DNA of 14,082 nt, from contig CAIJOE010000064.1 in assembly GCA_903822245.1 (NCBI GenBank), positions 1 through 14,082 of the forward strand, given 5' to 3'. The notes beneath the pieces were generated by a model, which was given only the letters and a program-made list of their open reading frames with translations, searched no databases and was not told the DNA's origin. This DNA is from an uncultured Actinomycetes bacterium. GTDB lineage: Bacteria > Actinomycetota > Actinomycetes > Nanopelagicales > Nanopelagicaceae. Position numbers and translations under genes: made by a program. Numbering within the stretch: position 1 is the stretch's first letter; each line of letters begins with the position of its first letter. Below are positions 13,016 through 14,082 of the stretch, one piece after another.

Positions 13016-14082
13016 ATGAATAAATCCCGAATCCGAATCCTGGCAATAAATTCAGTCCTCCTCCTAGCGGTAATAGGAATCGGAAGTTGGGGTTGGTCGG
13101 CCCTTCACCCTGCACCAGCGAAAGTCACGACAACCACCACAACTGTTTCAGTTGGTGATGTCACCTCATCTGTTTCAGCATCTGGCACAGTAGTTAGTCC
13201 GGGTGATGTTGGAGTCTCGCCAAGTGTTAGCGCCCAAATCACAAAGATAAATGTGAAAGTTGGTCAACACGTCAGCGTCGGAACCTCAATGGCTCAGCTT
13301 GATAACGCAGCATTAAAAAATGCCCTCAGCCAAGCTCAAGCAACTTTATTAACTGCGCAAATTAATTTCAAACAAAATAAAGCTGCGATCCAAATCGCCA
13401 AAGATAATGCGGCAAATAATTCCGCCACTTATCAAAACACCATTGATTCAGCGGCTAGAGCAATCTCTGATGCCACTGCAACTGCGCCATATAAAGCCAC
13501 AGCAAGTAAAGCCACCTTGGATGCTGCGCTGCAAACTTTGAATCAGGCAAAGAGTGTTTATGAGAGCTATGCCGGGTTCTATGGCCCAAATGGAATTACC
13601 TTGGCCTGGTGCGCAACTCTAAACACCATTAATTCAAATTGCACCACTTTGATTAGTGATTACAACTCTTATCAATCAGCCCAGCGCAGCTATGACGCCG
13701 CAGTTGCAAGCCAAGCAAGTACTGCCGTTTCTGATACTTCAACTTCAATAACTCTACAAACGGCTTACACAAGTGCACTGGCTTCACAGAGAATTGGTTT
13801 GGCAAAAGATCAGGCAGCAATTAGCGCGGCCCAAGATACTTATGACTTATTCAAAGCATCCCAAGGACTTACTACTGATAACCCAACGGCCCTTGATTTT
13901 GGCGTGGCACAAACCGCACTCTTGGTTGCTCAAAAGAATTACGAGGCAACATTTGTTCGAGCACCCGTTTCTGGAACCGTTGCATCGATAAGTGCTGGGG
14001 TTGGTCAAAATGCTCCGACTGCTTCATCTTCAACACTCGGCGCAGTTACTGGATTTATTGTCCTAACCGATGTCTCTTCACT
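13016..14082 (+). CDS. HlyD/MacA-type membrane fusion (adaptor) protein, 3' end outside window
   Basis: The frame is open from the ATG to the window edge, 355 codons so far. The protein starts with a basic N terminus and one membrane anchor (about 7-29, no lipobox cysteine), then a Thr run (38-43). The first half of a barrel-sandwich (lipoyl-like) hybrid domain follows (about 55-97, GTVVSPGDVGVSP then ITKINVKVGQHV). A long Ala/Gln/Ser/Thr-rich helical hairpin spans about 98-310. Then comes the second lipoyl half (FVRAPVSGTVASI, 313-325). This order is that of adaptors working with MacB-type ABC permeases or RND/ABC exporters, so an ABC ATPase and an FtsX-like permease probably follow. The hairpin carries two cysteines (Cys199 and Cys209). 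Cargo is unknown. In a cell with one membrane it would reach into or across the wall. Confidence 0.85.
   Translation, partial: MNKSRIRILAINSVLLLAVIGIGSWGWSALHPAPAKVTTTTTTVSVGDVTSSVSASGTVVSPGDVGVSPSVSAQITKINVKVGQHVSVGTSMAQLDNAALKNALSQAQATLLTAQINFKQNKAAIQIAKDNAANNSATYQNTIDSAARAISDATATAPYKATASKATLDAALQTLNQAKSVYESYAGFYGPNGITLAWCATLNTINSNCTTLISDYNSYQSAQRSYDAAVASQASTAVSDTSTSITLQTAYTSALASQRIGLAKDQAAISAAQDTYDLFKASQGLTTDNPTALDFGVAQTALLVAQKNYEATFVRAPVSGTVASISAGVGQNAPTASSSTLGAVTGFIVLTDVSS

Noticed and set aside
13773..13991. A 72-codon open frame inside the adaptor gene region.
   Set aside because: It is out of frame with the continuous 355-codon reading frame from 13016, which has clear HlyD/MacA features.

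Overview
The window looks like part of a compact, low-GC genome of an actinobacterium. Three things point to Actinomycetota: a DUF3263 protein, a ChoD-type GMC oxidoreductase, and a polyphosphate kinase gene overlapping a MutT1-type Nudix/histidine-phosphatase fusion, an order also known in mycobacteria. AT-rich codon use, gaps that are mostly a few bases, and repeated gene overlaps suggest a streamlined freshwater lineage such as Nanopelagicales (acI). That lineage assignment is inference.

Layout, left to right. (1) Positions 1-1995, plus strand: the 3' end of cysS, then rlmB (23S rRNA 2'-O-methyltransferase) directly abutting it, then an SGNH/GDSL hydrolase. (2) 2000-3022, minus strand: a stand-alone MreB-type actin homologue, whose likely start is an internal TTG with a good Shine-Dalgarno. 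(3) 3023-3233: the longest gap, a divergent control region of 211 bp with inverted repeats and an 11-bp-periodic set of GTTCACC-like repeats resembling a PhoP (PHO) box. (4) 3234-7140: a polyphosphate/nucleotide hygiene block. ppk1 and mutT1 run on the plus strand with an ATGA overlap, and a Ppx/GppA exopolyphosphatase converges on them. (5) 7244-7318: tRNA-Thr(TGT), with encoded CCA. (6) 7379-9076: the ChoD-type oxidoreductase, carrying a ferredoxin-like CX2CX2CX3C cluster. (7) 9073-11126, minus strand: ndh (type II NADH dehydrogenase) followed by a TAATG-coupled alpha/beta hydrolase. (8) 11150-12649: an NAD(P)-binding SDR fused to DUF2867, divergent from ndh across only 23 bp. (9) 12684-12950: DUF3263 protein. 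(10) 13016 to the end: the N-terminal 355 residues of a MacA/HlyD-type membrane fusion protein, open at the window edge.

No stretch longer than 300 bp lacks a gene. I see no mobile element, CRISPR array, integrase or frameshifted gene.

The most interesting signals are regulatory. Seven genes or operons lack a Shine-Dalgarno. Most have a TANNNT-like hexamer ending 6-7 bases before the start codon, as expected for leaderless mRNAs. The putative PHO box sits where the -35 of ppk would be, suggesting that polyphosphate synthesis is switched on by phosphate starvation. I did not find strong evidence for a wholly new biological system.
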